A stretch of 64,000 nucleotides of DNA from Spisula solida (GCA_947247005.1 OX365962.1:1771201-1835200), one strand, 5' to 3'; positions 21,371 through 33,509 are shown, numbered from the stretch's first letter. Notes: generated from the letters alone by a model not told the origin. A program made the numbers and translations.

Positions 21371-21553
21371 AATACAAACTGTAATATATACTTAAATAGA
21401 AATCTCATGTCAAATTGACATTTTATTCAAATCACAGTCTAAGTTGAGATAATGCTGAAGATGAAGAATCCGTGAAACTATACTGTTATATAGGCATTCT
21501 GTGACGATATCTATGATGAGATTTACCTCAGACTAGGATGCATAGGGAGATCA

Positions 21554-22288
21554 GGCCTCGATCACCAGAAACATCTCAAGGAGAAATCTCAGCTCAAATT
21601 GACATTTTGCTCAAATAAGAATCTGAGTATAAGACAAATCTCAAGTTTGAGCACCTAAAATAATGCTGATATAATGCTCTAAACAATGTTTTCATTCTGA
21701 TGATACCAATTTAGTCTCATCTTACAAGGAAATTCACTCAAAAGACAATCGACAAAATTTGAGCTGAGATTTATCTCAAATTGAGATGTTTCGGGAGATC
21801 AGGCCTCGATCTCCCGAAGAATCTCAATTTTAGATAAATCTCAATCTCAAATACTGCCATTTGTCTGTGTGGTAAATTCCGTGAGAGACTGGAGTCAAAA
21901 TTGGCATCACAAAACAGAAATGTTTTTCTAAGCTAATAACATTATAATTTATAGAGCTCGAACTTCAGATTTATCTAAAATTCAGAGTCTAATTTGAGCA
22001 AAATCTCAATTTGAGTTTAGATTTCTAGTTGAGATGCTTCGGGAGATCGGGGCCCGGCCGGCCTCGAACTCCAGAAGCATCTCAATCTGAGCTAAATCTC
22101 ATCTCAAAATTGCCATGTTTCTTTGAGTCTTGTCTCCTATTTCAAAATTGGCAACACAAAACAGAAACATTGTTCTGAATTATTCAAGGGAAAATTTCAA
22201 GAGCTTGAACTTCAGAATTATCTCAAATGCAGTCCCTGATTTAGCAAAATCTCAATTTGGGTTGAGATTTCTACCTGAATACCTCGGA
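21554..22288. mobile_element. Three M1 elements side by side
   Basis: Copies run 21554-21805, 21802-22054 and 22060-22288. The first two share the junction bases AGGCC and the last two are five bases apart. Each has the GGCC(C/T)CGATC...CCGAAGC-type left end and an inverted right end; the third is decayed on the right. The interiors differ, so this is repeated insertion into M1 ends or a tandem arrangement of old copies rather than a recent duplication. Confidence 0.8.
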
Positions 22289-22299
22289 AAAGTTTATTA

Positions 22300-22930
22300 C
22301 TCAATGATTAACGGTTAGCTTGCTTACAGTGGCTGCTGTATTAGATTATCTAGATAGCGTATGTATACAAAATGAACAAGTCGTTTTCTTCCATCAGAGC
22401 TACACATTATCATCAAAGTCAACATATTTACTTAAACTACAAATAAGTGAATCATATAAGTGGAAATTACGTCGGATGGTGATCTATTTGATCGTACGTC
22501 AGCGCGCGCTTTGAAAATGACGACACGTCAGCATTAAGAGGCACCATACGGGGCAATAAAATTCAATTAGTAGCTAATTGGTTAAGAAATATTGAAATAA
22601 CGCATTAAATAAATAGAATATTTGTGTTTTTCGGTGTAAGATCGAATGTTATTTCACAAAATTTGAGTAAAAACATATAAAGCAATGTGTAAGTTACGCA
22701 ATAGAGTTTAAACAGTATTCTAAGTTATTAATGAAATTATGTTTGTTTAAAATTCTAATTGGGTGTAACTTTAATTGTCATCCATGTGTTTGGCACATTT
22801 TGTGGAAAGTCTGGTTAACGGGACATGTATGTGCATAACAACATAGTACAAATACTGTGGTATGGTACTTCGATCGTAGCATTAAAGTATTCCACTTCCA
22901 CTTCATGGGTTTAGAAATGGACGTTTCAAA
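22300..22930. other. Intronic sequence, nothing recognised
   Basis: AT-rich intron of the cysteine-rich precursor gene. No exon, tandem repeat or recognisable mobile element was seen. Confidence 0.4.
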
Positions 22931-22942
22931 AAGTGTTCTTAC

Positions 22943-23018
22943 CTGTTTGATACAAGGCGGAAGTGTTCATGACGCATGCGCACAGTGACGCCAAAATCAG
23001 AGTTTCCTTTCCAGTCAT
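22943..23018 (-). CDS. Secreted cysteine-rich precursor, exon 1 (signal peptide)
   Basis: ATG, 25 codons and one base end at a GTAAGA donor. It encodes MTGKET, then a hydrophobic core (LILASLCACVM) and NTSA, a good signal-peptidase site. The one spare base (G) completes with AT at 21053. The phase match and a clean signal peptide support joining the two exons. TTAATGCAG just upstream of the ATG could be an acceptor for a 5' UTR exon. Confidence 0.75.
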
Positions 23019-23284
23019 GTTGACAGAATATCTGCATTAATGTGAAATGTATCATAAAATACATGAAAATATCATAAAATACATGAAAAATATCATAACA
23101 CATATAATAAAGTTTCTGTTTATTTCCTTGATTAGATCTATATTCTAGCAATACGTTATTGCATGTAACAATGCATATGCGCAAACGTGAAATACGTAAT
23201 TGGAATTGGGCGCTAAATAAACATTAGTTTGACGAAAAATAAACAGAATAGTCAAACTTAAAATCTAGGGGCGGATGTCCTATA

Positions 23285-23486
23285 CAGTAAAACCTCGTTA
23301 TCTCGAGGACCCATCGGGACAAGCCAAATGCTCGAGTTAAGCCAGGTGCTCGAAATATCCGAAGTCAATGATGAATTGTTGTTATGACTAATTGAAGCTG
23401 TGTTTATAACGAAAATGAGTTTGAAATTTGCTCGAATTAGGCCGGTTGCTCGAATAATCGCTGCTCGTATTACCGAGGTTTTACTG
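23285..23486. mobile_element. pogo/Tigger-like MITE
   Basis: A 202-bp element with the perfect inverted ends CAGTAAAACCTCG, flanked by TA on both sides. Internal degenerate repeats of TGCTCGAATTAGGCC type occur. The CAGTAAAACCTCG end and TA target fit non-autonomous pogo-type Tc1/mariner elements. Confidence 0.85.
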
Positions 23487-23754
23487 TACTACTATGAACA
23501 GCCAAAGTTTTCTATAGCAACATGAAAAATAACTCATCAATTCCGCAAACAAATTAGTCCGTGTAAAATGGCACACATTGCACGTGTTAGAATGCAATTT
23601 TGCGTGATATACCGGTGAATAAATCACGGTTTGTCGTTCATATGCGTAGGAATTAATCACGAAGGCCGTATCGTTCATATGCATTATAGTTATTTTAAAA
23701 TCACTCAGGCGTACGGCCTTTCAGCCACACTTTGACATTTTAAAATCCCCTGGT

Positions 23755-23985
23755 CATTGGGCTACCTAAGGAAACATGCGTTCGAGTCTCTGAGGGGAAA
23801 CTATTTCTCTCCTGGTTGGTGTGCAGCCAACATCAAGATACGGCGCCCAGGAATAACGAACATGTTCAGACACCGCCCTCACAGGCACCCATTCACACAT
23901 TTGTCGAGTGGCGCAGACGGGAATCAAACCCGGGATTTATCGATCCCGAAGCGCGCGCCCTACCTCTAGGCAACCGCCCTCCCAT
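23755..23985 (-). mobile_element. tRNA-like SINE
   Basis: On the minus strand, GGTTGCCTAGAGGTAGGGCG resembles box A, and CCCGGGTTTGATTCCCGTC is a B-box arm. A body of about 150 bp follows. No coding capacity is seen. Confidence 0.6.
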
Positions 23986-24383
23986 ATAAACATATACATA
24001 TTCTGACGTCATAGGCTGTTTTGTTGCAATTATGAATTGTGAAATCGCCATACATGTCATTTATTGCTTGAAAGATATTCATGAACGACATTTTGATTTC
24101 GAGTTGAGTGTTGACGACTATAGAAGTCCGTGCAACAGAATCCGGGTTTCTTCTCTTATGTCGCTTGATTGTGCATTTTATATGATGTTGATTGGGCAAC
24201 GGAATCAAAAATATTGAAACAGACGTGTATGAAAATTGGTAAATAAGAGTCAATATGTGGCGTTGAAATTCGAACATCGCGCAATAATTAGCAGTTAAAG
24301 GTTCACTTTTTGTACTGTAAAGTAGGCAATACTTGCGATGTTAGAATCGAAATATTGACATGCTTTAGTGTGTGATAGAATAC

Positions 24384-24477
24384 AGGCACTCGTTTGGATG
24401 CGACTGAGACATTAAACTTTGAAGTCACTTGTGCTACGCACTCGGGAATTAATTACTACGCATTCAAACGAGTGCCT
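24384..24477. repeat. Short TIR hairpin element
   Basis: AGGCACTCGTTTGGATGCG and its near-exact inverse (CGCATTCAAACGAGTGCCT) enclose about 55 bp. It may be a very small MITE or a solo foldback. Confidence 0.6.
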
Positions 24478-24519
24478 AAATTTTGTTACGCATAACGCCC
24501 AACTACATGTTTTTATTTC

Positions 24520-24790
24520 TTAAATGATACATGAAAAATATCACAAAACAATACATGAAAAGTATCATAGAGTAATTATGCATAAACATATCATAGAATA
24601 ATAGGCCTACTTGAAATATATCATAGAATAACGCATGAAAAATATTATAGAATAATACAATAAAACTGTCATAAACTGACCTAAATAATACATAAAACAA
24701 TAATCATAAATGAAAATTATTTTAAAATAGGCCTACATGAAAATTATCATAAAGTTATGCATGAACAATAACATAAAATAAAACAGTAAA
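24520..24790. repeat. Degenerate tandem repeat, about 24 bp
   Basis: Imperfect repetition of ATCATAAAATAATACATGAA-like units occurs. The same motif appears briefly at 23050-23105. Old and strongly diverged. Confidence 0.6.
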
Positions 24791-24884
24791 GATATCGTAA
24801 CATAGTATCATGAGACCGTGAACCACCATTATCATAATTTTGGCAACTAAAAGTATGAAACGTTTTTGGTTGTTCGGTAGGTTT

Positions 24885-25500
24885 TTGTCTATTGCGCCTG
24901 TCGTCATACGGACATTTTGTCTATTGGGCCGGTCATCATACGGACATTTTGTCTATTGTGCTGGTCGTCATACGGACATTTTGTCTATTGTGCTGGTCGT
25001 CATACGGACATTTTGTCTATTGTGCTGGTCGTCATACGGACATTTTGTCTATTGTGCTGGTCGTCATACGGACATTTTGTCTATTGGGCCGGTCATCATA
25101 CAGACATTTTCTCTATTGCGGCTGTCGTCATACGGACATTTTGTCTATTGTGCTGGTCGTCATACGGACATTTTGTCTATTGTGCTGATCGTCATACGGA
25201 CATTTTGTCTATTGTGCTGGTCGTCATACGGACATTTTGTCTATTGTGCTGGTCGTCATACGGACATTTTGTCTATTGTGCTGGTCGTCATACGGACATT
25301 TTGTCTATTGTGCCGGTCGTCATACGGACATTTTGTCTATTGTGCCGGTCGTCATACGGACATTTTGTCTATTGTGCCGGTCGTCATACAGACATTTTGT
25401 CTATTGTGCCGGTCGTCATACAGACATTTTGTCTATTGTGCTGGTCGTCATACGGACATTTTCTCTATTGTGCCGGTCGTCATACGGACATTTTGTCTAA
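24885..25500. repeat. 32-bp minisatellite, about 19 copies
   Basis: The unit is GTCATACGGACATTTTGTC plus TATTGTGCTGGTC, with few variants (GGGCCGGTCATC, CAGACATTT). All three plus frames are open through the array because 32 is not a multiple of three, so every frame sees every phase. The apparent proteins of about 200 residues are artefacts. Confidence 0.97.
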
Positions 25501-25664
25501 ATTTAATAAATAAGTTAAGGCGACCCAGTTTGTTCGTTTAACAGGAGGTCACCGGGATCGTGGTGATTTTGAGAATTTTGAAATTCGGGTGACGTAAAAT
25601 ACGTTTTTACCACATGCGTTGTTACCGAGCAATACGTAAAATAACTAGTACAACAATACGCATA

Positions 25665-25923
25665 TATAGTGCAGAGAATTTGACACGACTCTCGAACTTT
25701 AATTAGCATTATTTAACAGCTGATTTCTTGTCTATATTTATAATCCCGGTTGTATGTTTTTATAAGCGGAAAGTATCACGAAGACGCTCAAGGTGTAATA
25801 CCAACACAAATCTAAAGGACCGATATTGCACGATTTACTCGCGGACATTTATATATTCAACACAGGAACCTTGTTAATATTCATGCATAAAGGTCAGGAT
25901 CATGTCAAAGTCTCTGTGCTATA
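25665..25923. mobile_element. F-family TIR element, copy 1
   Basis: The inverted ends are TATAGTGCAGAGAATTTGAC on the left and GTCAAAGTCTCTGTGCTATA on the right. The interior includes ACAGCTGATTTCTTGTCTAT and ATTCATGCATAAAGGTCAGG. Other copies lie at 35904-36163 and 41608-41867 (both inverted), and at 53960-56186 (interrupted). Confidence 0.85.
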
Positions 25924-26097
25924 CCATGATTAAAGGCCCTGGCATACAAAACACATCTATTTACCAAAGCCTGACAAATAGAGTAATTGTGTGAAGTCTA
26001 ACGAATTCTGACCAAACAAAACTAATAGCAACGGTCACAAACACTCAAAGACGCATCAATACCACCCATACGAACACCATCAACGAACAGAGTACAC

Positions 26098-26320
26098 ATC
26101 GCTGCCTTAGAATTAGAAGGTCGTTAGTACAAAATCAATACTCGAAACTACTCTTTACTTAAGGAAAAAAAGTTTTTAAACTTCAGTTTGCTCAACATGG
26201 TCACTTCCGATTTTCATGAAAATAGGCTCATAAGAAGTGCCTTGAGATGCAGGTTTCAAATATGCACGAGTCCTATAAGTTAGTAGTAATTACGACTTCT
26301 AATTCTAATTCAGCGATATA
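26098..26320. mobile_element. G-family TIR element, copy 1
   Basis: It starts CGCTGCCTTAGAATTAGAAG and ends with the inverse TCTAATTCAGCGATATA. The interior shares ACTTCCGATTTTCATGAAAA and ATAGGCTCATAAGAAGTGCC with copies at 35609-35843 and 36319-36557. Confidence 0.8.
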
Positions 26321-26725
26321 CTAATGAGAACGAATTTAGCGGAAGTCATACTCCCCGGTTTTCGCAAGTTGACGTCGGGTGGTATTCGTTATGTGTGCCG
26401 GTGCATTAAACTCGATCATGGTAAATGTGTCGGAAAAATTTATATTTAATGGTTTCGAGGAAATATGAAACAAAATGAAAATGTAGCGTTATGAGTGCCC
26501 AGAAGTCTATGACTGACTATCGTTTATTCCCGAATTGTAAAAGGCCTTCAGATAAGTCAAGATATTAAAATACCGTTTTCATATTAAAACAACCATTACA
26601 CAAATAAGAGAATGACAATGAACTAATACAATATCACAGTAGTAAATGTTTTAAGAGTGAAATATTGCAAAAACATAAACAAATAAAACCTTGAACAATA
26701 TTAAAAATAAGAATATTTGACTTAC

Positions 26726-26776
26726 GTTCCAATGTGACTGTCTCGCCCGGGATGGTTATAATTTCTAATCCGTCCA
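26726..26776 (-). CDS. Orphan 51-nt exon candidate
   Basis: On the minus strand, TATCAAATCCTACAG | 51 nt | GTAAGT. One frame is open and reads DGLEIITIPGETVTLE with one split codon at each side, a symmetric phase-1 exon. The residue pattern suits a beta-strand domain, but it is too short to identify. It cannot be upstream coding sequence of the 23018 gene without changing that gene's start. Its partners were not found. Confidence 0.35.
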
Positions 26777-26799
26777 CTGTAGGATTTGATAATTTAAAT

Positions 26800-27870
26800 A
26801 AAATAATTCGCGCATGCGCAGTGAAGTTGAACCAATTTATTGCAGACTTTCTATAATAATTGATAACAAGACAATTGGAAGATAGAAATAACCTGTCATT
26901 GTGCTAATGAATAAAGCGATTGTCAAGATTTATAAGATAATAAAGTAAGTTCTAAAGCTAAATCAGCTAGTGCGTACCCGAAGCATTTCGTACACGCAGC
27001 GATTCGTACCAGTAAATTGTCTAATCGCACGTAATAGCGTAGATTAATCTGCTAAGTATATATATCGCATACACGACTTTATCCGAGTTGAATTGTTTTA
27101 TTTTAGTAACTGTGAACTCGGGACTATGTCACGATAGAAACAATGGGGTTTGTCACGCGATTGTGTGCCCACACTGGATCGATGAAATCCACCATTGTTT
27201 AATTGATTTAAAACAATTCCTCTGACGTTTTGCTAAGGCCACATATATTTGACTTAAGTATACCTTCTAGTTCGATCAGAATGTCTGCAGGATTAAATTG
27301 GTTAACTCAAGAAAATATCGTTTATCAAAATGTCTCATGGACATAGACACGATATCGGTGGGCGTTACTGGGTTAATTACCTTGTTAAAGAAATCTGTGA
27401 AACGTTCAGGATGTCTGTGGGTGAGCACCAGCGTTTTTCACTGTTTGTTTGTGTGTGACGTTAAATCAAGACACTATAACGACGTTTCCACTGTCACCAC
27501 TCGTCTGATTCGAACTAATATTCAATCTTTGACGCTGAGTTTAATATATGTGTTAATTGTATCTTTCTGTCGCTTATCTGTTATTTGTTGTGGTGCGCAC
27601 ACCATGCATAGCCACTCATCTGACATATACGTATGTAGGGACTCGTTTGGAGTTTCAATGTAATTATTTAGGCCTTTCGGTCATGGATAACCCATGAAAG
27701 TGCAAGCACTTATTTCCAATGGGGTCCTGTTTTTTGCTGAAGGGACAGCGAGTAGAAGAAAGAGTTGTGTGTTACCCTAGCTCGTTCCGAATAGACTCCC
27801 TGGTTTTTTAACGTGTCCGATGTATAGCACCGATACACGCGAGACTACCTCTGGGTTTCCAACCAGTTCA
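26800..27870. other. No supported gene
   Basis: A plus-strand frame of about 120 codons (27298-27663) begins with TTG and shows no domain. It has a SINE-like stretch near 27420-27520. I see no splice-supported exon. Confidence 0.4.
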
Positions 27871-27879
27871 TCTCTAGTT

Positions 27880-28010
27880 GGGTGGGAAACACTGAAAAGC
27901 GTTCCAGAAATGACCAAGTGTCCCGGCCTAAATTCGAACCAGGGACCTCTCGATCAGTAGTCAAGTGCGTTATCCACTCGACCACCATGCCACCCCCTTA
28001 TACCACCCTC
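27880..28010 (-). mobile_element. tRNA-like SINE head
   Basis: On the minus strand, GCATGGTGGTCGAGTGG and ATAACGCACTTGACTAC are followed by CCTGGTTCGAATTTAGG. These are a clear A box, anticodon-like arm and B box, with a short SINE-like extension. Confidence 0.6.
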
Positions 28011-28943
28011 AATATGTTTTAGATCTACATATTATGTAATGCACTGGTACAAGACTAGATCTAGTAGATCTATAGACATATTCAGCCTGATCTACATGAT
28101 ACTCTTCAATATTAACGTATGTAGAATGCAAAAACAGGGAACTCACTTGATCATGTTGAACAGTTGGCACACATATATCATTAAAAAGAAGAATGTTTCA
28201 GCTACAAAATAAGACCAACACAGGGGATCATGTTTAAAATAAGAATAATTTTGTGCGTCAACTGATTCAATGCGGGTTTTACCCTACTCTACTTTCGCTT
28301 TTTGACAAACTTGCCAAAATCTCAAAATATTCAAGATAAAACCGTTTCACTACTTCATCTAAATGTAAACAATGCCTTAAACATGGTGTTCACATTTTGT
28401 GGCACCTATTAGGGGGAATAGCTCGAGTAATTTGGGAGATCGTTGAAATACTAAATCATAATGCCACAATTAAACGCAAGTCCTCGATTTGTCGACGTTT
28501 CCTGCGTTTTGTGTTTGACAATTTTCCCACTACATTCATTATGCGAGAAGTGGGATAGTGTTCCGAGCATCGTGGCTTCAGCATTGTGACAACATAATTG
28601 TTCGTTATTTACTATTAAAGGCGGTTAATTAGAAACTGAGGACATTTATAAAAAATTATAGTTTATTCAAGAAAAAGGCAAATATGCCTACCATTCTACA
28701 AGTATATACAATTTGACATATTTTACAATGGTTAATGCTGACATTATTAGCATATTCAGTTCTAATCTTATCAAATATATTCATATAATAATTTACAATA
28801 TAATCAATTTTTAAATTTTAACTTTAGCATACAACATAATCGGTTTGAACACACACTCCTACTGTAATTGTAGATATTCAATGAACACATATACATATAT
28901 ACAAAGTGAGAGAGAGAGTTATTAAGTGAAATATACTACAGTA

Positions 28944-29129
28944 CTAATTAAAAGCATACATGATTGTCTTGCGTCTTATTTCGAAACTTTTCTGTAAGTA
29001 CATAGATAGGTTTTTCTTGATAGTCTTATTATCAGATTTTAAAAGTTCAACAAATTTTGGCACATTTGGATGATTCCAGAAATATCGTTTAATATGACAT
29101 TTTCTTACTTCGTGATATATATCCAACAA
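28944..29129 (-). pseudogene. Possible LINE reverse-transcriptase C-terminal fragment
   Basis: An open minus frame reads PKFVELLKSDNKTIKKNL followed by a Lys/Arg-rich end and TAA. This resembles the extreme C-terminus of non-LTR retrotransposon polyproteins (FxxLL...N...LxxYxxxAFxxR), recognised only from its general pattern. It is flanked by AT-rich DNA and a SINE, with no other reverse-transcriptase motif. A 5'-truncated LINE insertion is the best explanation. Confidence 0.35.
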
Positions 29130-29157
29130 ATCTCAATAACATTATCATTGTATATAA

Positions 29158-29400
29158 ACGCCTCGATAGCCTAATGATAGAGTATCCGCTTCGAGTGCAG
29201 GAGGTCCCGGGTTCGATCCAAGGCCGTGCCATACCAAAGACGAAATAAAAATGGTACCGACAATTCCCTTGCTCAGCATTAAAGGGAAACCGGCCCTCTT
29301 TTCTCATACCCTCGTGGTTATTGATAACATCAGGAATGAGGTGTCGAGAATGGTTCATATAAGTTGGAAAAATTGTTTCACAATCGACCTTAAAAAATTA
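29158..29400 (+). mobile_element. SINE2, copy 2 (best preserved)
   Basis: Head CGCCTCGATAGCCTAATG, B box CGGGTTCGATCC, body with CATACCAAAGACGAAATAA, tail TTTCACAATCGACCTTAAAA. See 21135-21370. Confidence 0.9.
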
Positions 29401-29430
29401 GTATAACCTAACATAGTCTGGCTTGTTTCC

Positions 29431-29700
29431 CAGGGCTGGCCAGTGTTCACAAAGTATCTTACGGGGAAACTTAAATATATTGACTTAAAAAATTGAGCAG
29501 CACATATTTCCCAAGAAACTAAGAATAACCCATGCTTTCTTTAGGAGTATTGTAGCTCTCTACATAATGCTTCTAAACTATGTAAAAACATTATAATCTT
29601 TATTATCCTGTTGAGCTGATATACACTTCTAAGAAGAATTCTAAGATTTTAAGAAAATTCTATATTTTCCCTTAATATGATTTTCGAATACCACCTCAGA
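29431..29700. mobile_element. H-family TIR element, copy 2
   Basis: CAGGGCTGGCCAGTGTTCAC, then AAAGTATCTTACGGGGAAAC, aligns to the element at 2420-2687. The right end (CTTAATATGATTTTCGAATA) is diverged. Confidence 0.6.
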
Positions 29701-30164
29701 TCTTCGTACAAAGGTCAGGCAAGCATCAACAACACAAGATAAATTGCAGTTTCAATCATCCATTATATTTGATAAATGTTCTTTCTTTCAATTATTTGAT
29801 TATCTATTATCAATTTATTACCTGCGTCAATTTATCATACCCCTGGTGTTCCATATCAAGCCTTTATAATATTTTAACTTGTTAACGTCATATGTCTATT
29901 TTATAATTAGTTAATTGATTAATCAGCGGTGGACAAAGGAAGACGGATTAGAAGAGACCGAAAAGGCGCCGTGGTGGTTTAATTCGTATTAGTGAAAAGG
30001 TTAGTTTATAAAAGGTTTATGGAATCGGTCTCACGCGATTCAAACATTTATTAAGGTCATTGTTTATAAATATCTGTCCCAAGATGTTCAACACGCGACC
30101 TTGGTGATAGAACGTTACAGCGTGCTATGATATGGACATACGCAATATGTATACAGTCAAATCA

Positions 30165-30480
30165 CAGGTAATCGTATTATTGATAAAGAGTAAAACATTA
30201 TGTTATCTTAGAAAGGTGCATTTGTACTAAAGTGGTCAGATGTTCATGGTACATGTATCGAAAAACAAGAATTGGCTTTCGATATCTTTATAAAGTAATT
30301 ACATTCATAGACAACATTGTTAGAACTACCTCCATGCAAAATCCCATCGAAATTGATCCACTGGTTCAAAGTTATAGGCCTACCATGAAATGTATGCCAC
30401 GGTGTCCAGTCAGTCACTGAGGTGCATTCAATAGAAACGACAATGCTATTCTAAACGAGAAAAAAGAAAGTGATAGCACC
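30165..30480. mobile_element. E-family element, left half
   Basis: CACAGGTAATCGTATTATTG, then TTAGAAAGGTGCATTTGTAC, GGCTTTCGATATCTTTATAA and CATAGACAACATTGTTAGAA, align closely with 52255-52560 and, inverted, with 47900-48060. The matching right terminus was not found. Confidence 0.7.
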
Positions 30481-30489
30481 GTTTCTTTA

Positions 30490-32130
30490 ACCTTTATTCC
30501 TTTATATACGGCGGTCGATTCACCTTAAGAACCAGTTTCTAACCAGTACTTACGTACCTAGCAACTTCTCTACAAGTGGAGGAAAATAGACGTTGTGGTC
30601 AAATCTTCTGGGTTTCCAGGCGCAGTGGTTTCCAGAATGCTTTGTCGATGCGTAACACTTCTCAAAATGTCACAGCAAATAATAGATAAATATATTTGCC
30701 ACAGTGTGTGCCAGTTTACCATTAACTTGTTAACGTACATAACTTCTTACATTATACATTATATGCTTCTAATTCTCGCAAAAGATGCTGAATCATCAAC
30801 TTTGAACGCAAACCAAAAGAAACGGGGAAAACAAAGAAACATAGTTTGAACTTGACAAATAAGTATATAAAATTCAATAAATAAAACGAACAAAAACCCA
30901 GAAGGAAACACAATATTTTATAGTATAGGAACTGTATATGTTATTTGATGTAAATGGAATAGCACATGTTTTCGCAACCATGCTCTGATTCACATCAATA
31001 GAACACTGAAACTGATCAAGCTTGAACACATGCTATTAAAATAATGAACACCTGAGTGCTGAAATCATTACTATGGTTTGACACTGAATGCAATTAGCCA
31101 GCTAGATTCCATAACAAATTTGGGATTTTCAACCGTTTCGTGTCTCTCTGACAGCTTTTTATGACTATCATGGTATAAGAAAAAGCCACTATGTTGTATC
31201 ACACATGTATGTTTATTGTATTGTAGGGTGAGGCCGCAGATGCCATGGGGAGCAAACATTTTACAACAAAAGAAAGCGATGTACACACACTTATTTTGGT
31301 CGTACAAAATAGAAACAAAGTTTGTTCTTGAGGCAGCATAGAGTGCTGAGGATAAACTTTTCATTCAGTGTCATGACAATTGTATGTTACTCGCCTTGTT
31401 GTAAATGATTGCTGAGTATGATATTTTTATTTGGATTTCCCGACCGAGTTGCTATGTCATGTTGCTTGGTGATTTCAAATGGTCGTTAAATACAAATTCA
31501 AAGCTGATTGCTACATATGAAATAGCATGTACAAATGTACAATGTCGGCTAATTTCTCTTGGATATGTATTCAGGTTTTCATGTAGGTATTTCTTGCCTT
31601 CTTAGTACATGTATCAGTGTTTCTAACTTAAGAGCAGTTCTCTGAGAGCACAGACTTATTTTGGCCACGCAATCTATCAGATTTTGATAAAAAATGTGTT
31701 AGTTGTGTAGATCGACCCCATATTTTTCATTTTTTTTTCGTTTCTTGAAATTCCTCTCCATTTCCATAGCAACGGGTCTTAAAGTTGGGAAAATGTGAAA
31801 AAACGTGAACATTTACTCAAATAAAAATATATGATTATTCTTTAAATTTGTTTTATAATTTTAAAGTTTGTAAAGTGTTGCGTTTATGTCAGAATGTATG
31901 CTGATTTGAAACCGCTAAGAACAAAGCATTTCTGGGTTCACTGCAAATAAGCGGTTGACAATAAGACAATTTGCACGAGTTGAAACGATGTTCGGTGCAT
32001 AATTAGCCTGTCAACAGTTGACAAGTTACAAATGTTGTCATCACTTACCTGTCAATTGCGTCTCAATATCGACACGTTCTCAACGTTTAGGTGACAATCA
32101 GGCAATAAACACATGTATAATTGACACAAT
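30490..32130. other. No supported gene
   Basis: Both strands have frames of 60-100 codons (for example 31071-31364 minus and 31405-31605 plus). They have no signal peptide, domain or convincing splice sites. I see no repeat family in this stretch. Confidence 0.4.
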
Positions 32131-32140
32131 ATATGTACAG

Positions 32141-32282
32141 ACAACTTTCCACCCGATTATGAATATCTCAGACATAATAGAAAGCCGTTATGATAATATT
32201 TTAATGACGTGTGTCCGGGAACAATTTGGACTATTTTTTAAGAAGTTGGATTCGTTTGAAAATTTCGCCTTGTGTTCTATAT
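32141..32282 (+). CDS. Weak exon candidate
   Basis: ATATATGTACAG | 142 nt | GTAAGG, with one frame open for 47 codons that continues without stop upstream. It reads NISDIIESRYDNILMTC, then FGLFFKKLDSFENFALC, which looks protein-like, but no family is recognised and no partner exon was found. An M1 element begins 25 bp past the donor. Confidence 0.22.
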
Positions 32283-32306
32283 GTAAGGTCTATTGGTCAA
32301 ACACCT

Positions 32307-32530
32307 GGCCCCGTTCTCCCGAAGCATCTCAACTTGAGCTAAATCCTATCTCAAATATTAGAGAATGCACTCAAAATTTGCATAACAAAACAGAAACATC
32401 ATTCTGAATTTATTACAGTAAAATTTCATGAGCTCGACAATCAGATATATCTAAAATTCGGACTCTGATTGGATCAAAATCTCAATTTGAGTTGAGATTT
32501 TTACTTGAGATGCTTTGGGAGATCGGAGCC
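32307..32530. mobile_element. M1 TIR element, copy 6
   Basis: GGCCCCGTTCTCCCGAAGC left end, GATGCTTTGGGAGATCGGAG right end. Same interior ATCTCAA/TTGAGAT character as the others. Confidence 0.85.
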
Positions 32531-33274
32531 AGGAGTGGTATTCAATATTGATCTTACTTGACTTAATGATAAGGACATTTAATCAGATCACACCATATTA
32601 AACTCTTGGTCAGTAACAGGCGATATGATTGGCTATTCTTATTCTCCAATTAAATAAGATCAGAATAGAAGAGAATAGCACCCCAGGTCTCCTTTAATAC
32701 ATTGTCAAAGAGTACTTCGGTCTAGCTGGACGCAGTTCATTCACAGCATTCTATTACAGGCCCTGGATCTTGCTTAAGTTTTGACAATTTTAACTTGATG
32801 GTGAAAAGTGTAGGTTTTATGTACCAGTCAATTGAATTCACGGCCCCCAACCCCGAGGTAGGGCGTGGATAGCGGGGGGAACTGTCCCGTGCGTTACCTT
32901 ACCGATGTATCCGTACTATAGTGTGAGTGCGGGGCTTTTGTTTCGCGCCAAAATAGCGGGGAAATAATAGCCGTGACTATACCCATGATCTTAGCAAGTG
33001 TTTGCAGGAAAATAGCCGGGTGATCACCGTAGTTCTGTCTTGTACTTGTAGCACATTTTTACCATTCATTGTTTCTAAATGTGCAAATTAAATGTAGGAT
33101 TTTAATGGTTTAAAATGTAACAGTAAGTGGGGTCACTTATCATCTGTATGGCCCTGGGGGCAGGGATTTTACCAGGGTTTTTGAGAAAAAGAGAGTAAAA
33201 ATCTCCGCCATTCCACAGGGTCGGGCCATGGCTTCAATTGACTGCTGCATTACTTTCGGTAAATTATGGACACA

Positions 33275-33502
33275 GGTACTGTTTTATCAAAATCGCAAAC
33301 TGACGCGCACATTTAAATTACTCCGCTAAACCAACACATTGGGGGACAAATGTGGTTCGTATGAGTTTCTTGGCAGCACATTAATTAATAAATGAACACT
33401 CATTGACCACGATTTGTATTTGCTAAAGAGCTTCTAAGTATTTAGAATTTAAATTCGAACGTAAGTCTATGGTTTTCGTAAGTGCTTTGATAAAACAGTA
33501 CC
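33275..33502. mobile_element. Small TIR element
   Basis: GGTACTGTTTTATCAAA occurs at the left end and inverted at the right end, enclosing about 190 bp of non-coding sequence. Seen only once in this window. Confidence 0.55.
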
Positions 33503-33509
33503 ATGGAGT

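Noticed and set aside
24840..25541. Open frame of 233 codons with hydrophobic repeats
   Set aside because: The 32-bp array gives the same peptide in all three frames; the membrane-like look is an artefact.
27298..27663. 121-codon plus frame
   Set aside because: Starts with TTG, no domain, and its centre resembles SINE sequence.
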